NCBI GenBank assembly: GCA_028023455.1
Contig: JAQFVV010006203.1
Coordinates: 14,920,348-14,984,347, forward strand
Direction: 5' to 3'
Source: Epiperipatus broadwayi
Taxonomy: Eukaryota > Onychophora > Udeonychophora > Euonychophora > Peripatidae
Length of the DNA: 64,000 bases
Of the stretch, positions 62,540-64,000 are shown piece after piece (position 1 is the stretch's first letter; the number at the start of each line of letters is the position of its first letter). The notes under the pieces were generated by a model, which was not told the DNA's origin, did not search any database, and saw only the letters and a list, made by a program, of their open reading frames with translations. A program made the translations under genes and the position numbers.

Positions 62540-64000
62540 TATATATATATAATTGCACTGCCATGTAATGTCTTCTGATTCTTCATGCTCACAATAGATG
62601 GCTTTGGAGGTTAGTGAAAATAATCTAGCAGCATAAATTATCTGTAAGCAGAGATAATCATGTAATGTTTATTGAGTTCAGATTATTAGATCTTCTGTTG
62701 TTTAACATTATGGTTTATCTGTTATTACACTTTGATTTAAACTATTTTGATATCAAGTGATATCACTGCTGTTTTATTTTTTACTAAATTTATTATTAAT
62801 TACATTATGTAAGTAGATAAAAGTACAAAATGTAAAACATATTTTAGTTTTGAATATATTAAAATTAGATTCAAATAAATACAGTAGATCAATAAATTAA
62901 TAGGTTTGATTATCATGGGATTAGTTTTCAGCTTGTCTGTTTTTTTATAGCTATAAGAATATGTTCTGATTATTCTTATTTTATTTTCATGTTTGCCTGT
63001 AAAATGATAACTGAAAAAAGTGTCTGAAGTAAAAAAAGTGAAAAACAATCTTTAATCACTAAATTTTTAAAATCTTCACTATTATTTATTGTTTGCTTAA
63101 ATATTATTAAAGATGATTGACTCAAACATCACTGCAAGAAAGTGAAATGAAAGAGCATTTTGAACTGATGATCAGATCTTGTCACTTGATTATAATACCT
63201 GTATTATCCAACTATTGTTGGGAAGAAGTCTTAGCATATATACATCCAATGCTCTAAATCAATCCACTTAATATTAGAAATTCAAATCCATGTCACTTGC
63301 ATTTACTTCTTGAGTTTAGATCATTTCTACATTTTTATCAGGTTAGCTTTACAATGTAATTTTTTAAAATTCAACTCTATCTTAACGTTGTGACCTTTCT
63401 AGCTTCTATTTAACTTGCAATAAACAGAACTGATTTCTCTACAAAAATATTAAAACAATGGACATATATTTCTATGACTGGTTTCTATTTTATTATGGTA
63501 GGAAGAATTGTCTTCTACTAACCTATTAAATGACCATCATTTATTCTTATTATAATATTCAGACTGTGGCTTGAAAATCTCAAGCACTAAAACAATACTT
63601 CCTACCAGAACTACACCAGTAGTCCAGAAATCAGTTCTGGAATTTGTTTATACTGCCATCTAGTGTCAATTTATTATTTACGTTTACATTGGATTGGTAC
63701 TAAGTGTCATAAGAATTTAATTTCCTCTTCATCTTTCTTTGTAGTTCTCAGTTGTATAACTCAGAATGTCATCCAAAATAACTTAAGATTTTTATTTTAT
63801 TTGTATTTCATGGTCTAATAGTTGGCATTAGTGTTATTTTCTGGACAAGTCATTGTTATATGAGTCAGATGTTTGTTTGTGATTTAGCATTTTAAAGACA
63901 CTTTATAACAACATTTCCTAAATATTTTTATTCTCTGAACATTTTTTTTATCATGAAATATTTATATAATATCAGTAAATATATTTTTTTACCACTTTTC
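62540..64000. other. AT-rich stretch after the LTR-like block, no gene seen
   Basis: A family A tail-like string (ataatcatgtaatgtttatt) lies at 62646. No SHPK C-terminal motif found. Confidence 0.4.

Larger units (their letters stand above)
57845..64000 (+). other. Downstream sequence, probably SHPK intron
   Basis: The exon ending at 57844 stops in the middle of SHPK, so at least one further exon is expected on the + strand. None of the conserved C-terminal SHPK segments was recognised before the window ends. The stretch holds a SINE-like segment, a long hairpin, a probable solo LTR and AT-rich sequence with no visible gene. Confidence 0.5.

Noticed and set aside
1-64000. CRISPR array or bacterial defence system
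   Set aside because: No regularly spaced direct repeats with unique spacers; gene structure, introns and transposons are animal-type.

Overview
The window is eukaryotic, almost certainly from an invertebrate animal with a large, repeat-rich, very A+T-rich genome. No bacterial-type operon, rRNA or intact tRNA gene is visible. The only host gene I can support is on the + strand: two exons of sedoheptulokinase (SHPK/CARKL, an FGGY-family sugar kinase), at 42017-42192 and 57647-57844. They are joined in frame by a 15.4 kb intron with canonical GT/AG ends. The first exon carries the predicted catalytic aspartate and the second the phosphate-binding segment. The N-terminal exons should lie at or before 1-42016 and the C-terminal exons after 57844. 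I could not find either, so the window is probably an interior slice of one long gene. Phylum cannot be fixed from this; long introns, low GC and Penelope-like, RTE and pogo/Tigger relics would fit an arachnid or another invertebrate with a bulky genome.

Nearly everything else is mobile-element debris. 1-9.5 kb: SINE-like fragments, small hairpins, a 1.4 kb fold-back element (7188-8632) and a short hAT element with target-site duplications (8989-9467). 10.4-11.8 kb: a pogo/Tigger-like transposon whose helix-turn-helix segment is still readable. 12-21 kb: copies of a 340 bp dispersed repeat and three decayed RTE-type retrotransposon segments. 22.7-25.3 kb: a second hAT element and a Penelope-like GIY-YIG endonuclease relic. 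26.6-27.5 kb: a large palindrome containing a tRNA-like B box. 31-39 kb: SINEs, a tandem duplication and further palindromes. The SHPK intron (42.2-57.6 kb) holds at least a dozen more repeats. 60.0-62.5 kb: a GC-richer block bounded by TG...CA inside a TA microsatellite, best read as a solo LTR.

The most unusual aspect is the number of long inverted repeats: at least twelve fold-back structures of about 80 to 1450 bp, several of them head-to-head copies of families that also occur here as single copies. Two of these families share a CTGATGA-like / hairpin / GAA module resembling part of a hammerhead ribozyme core, and a Penelope-like relic (a class known to carry such ribozymes) is in the same window. 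A four-copy SINE family derived from tRNA-Gly(TCC) is also well supported, with 11-12 bp target-site duplications on two copies.
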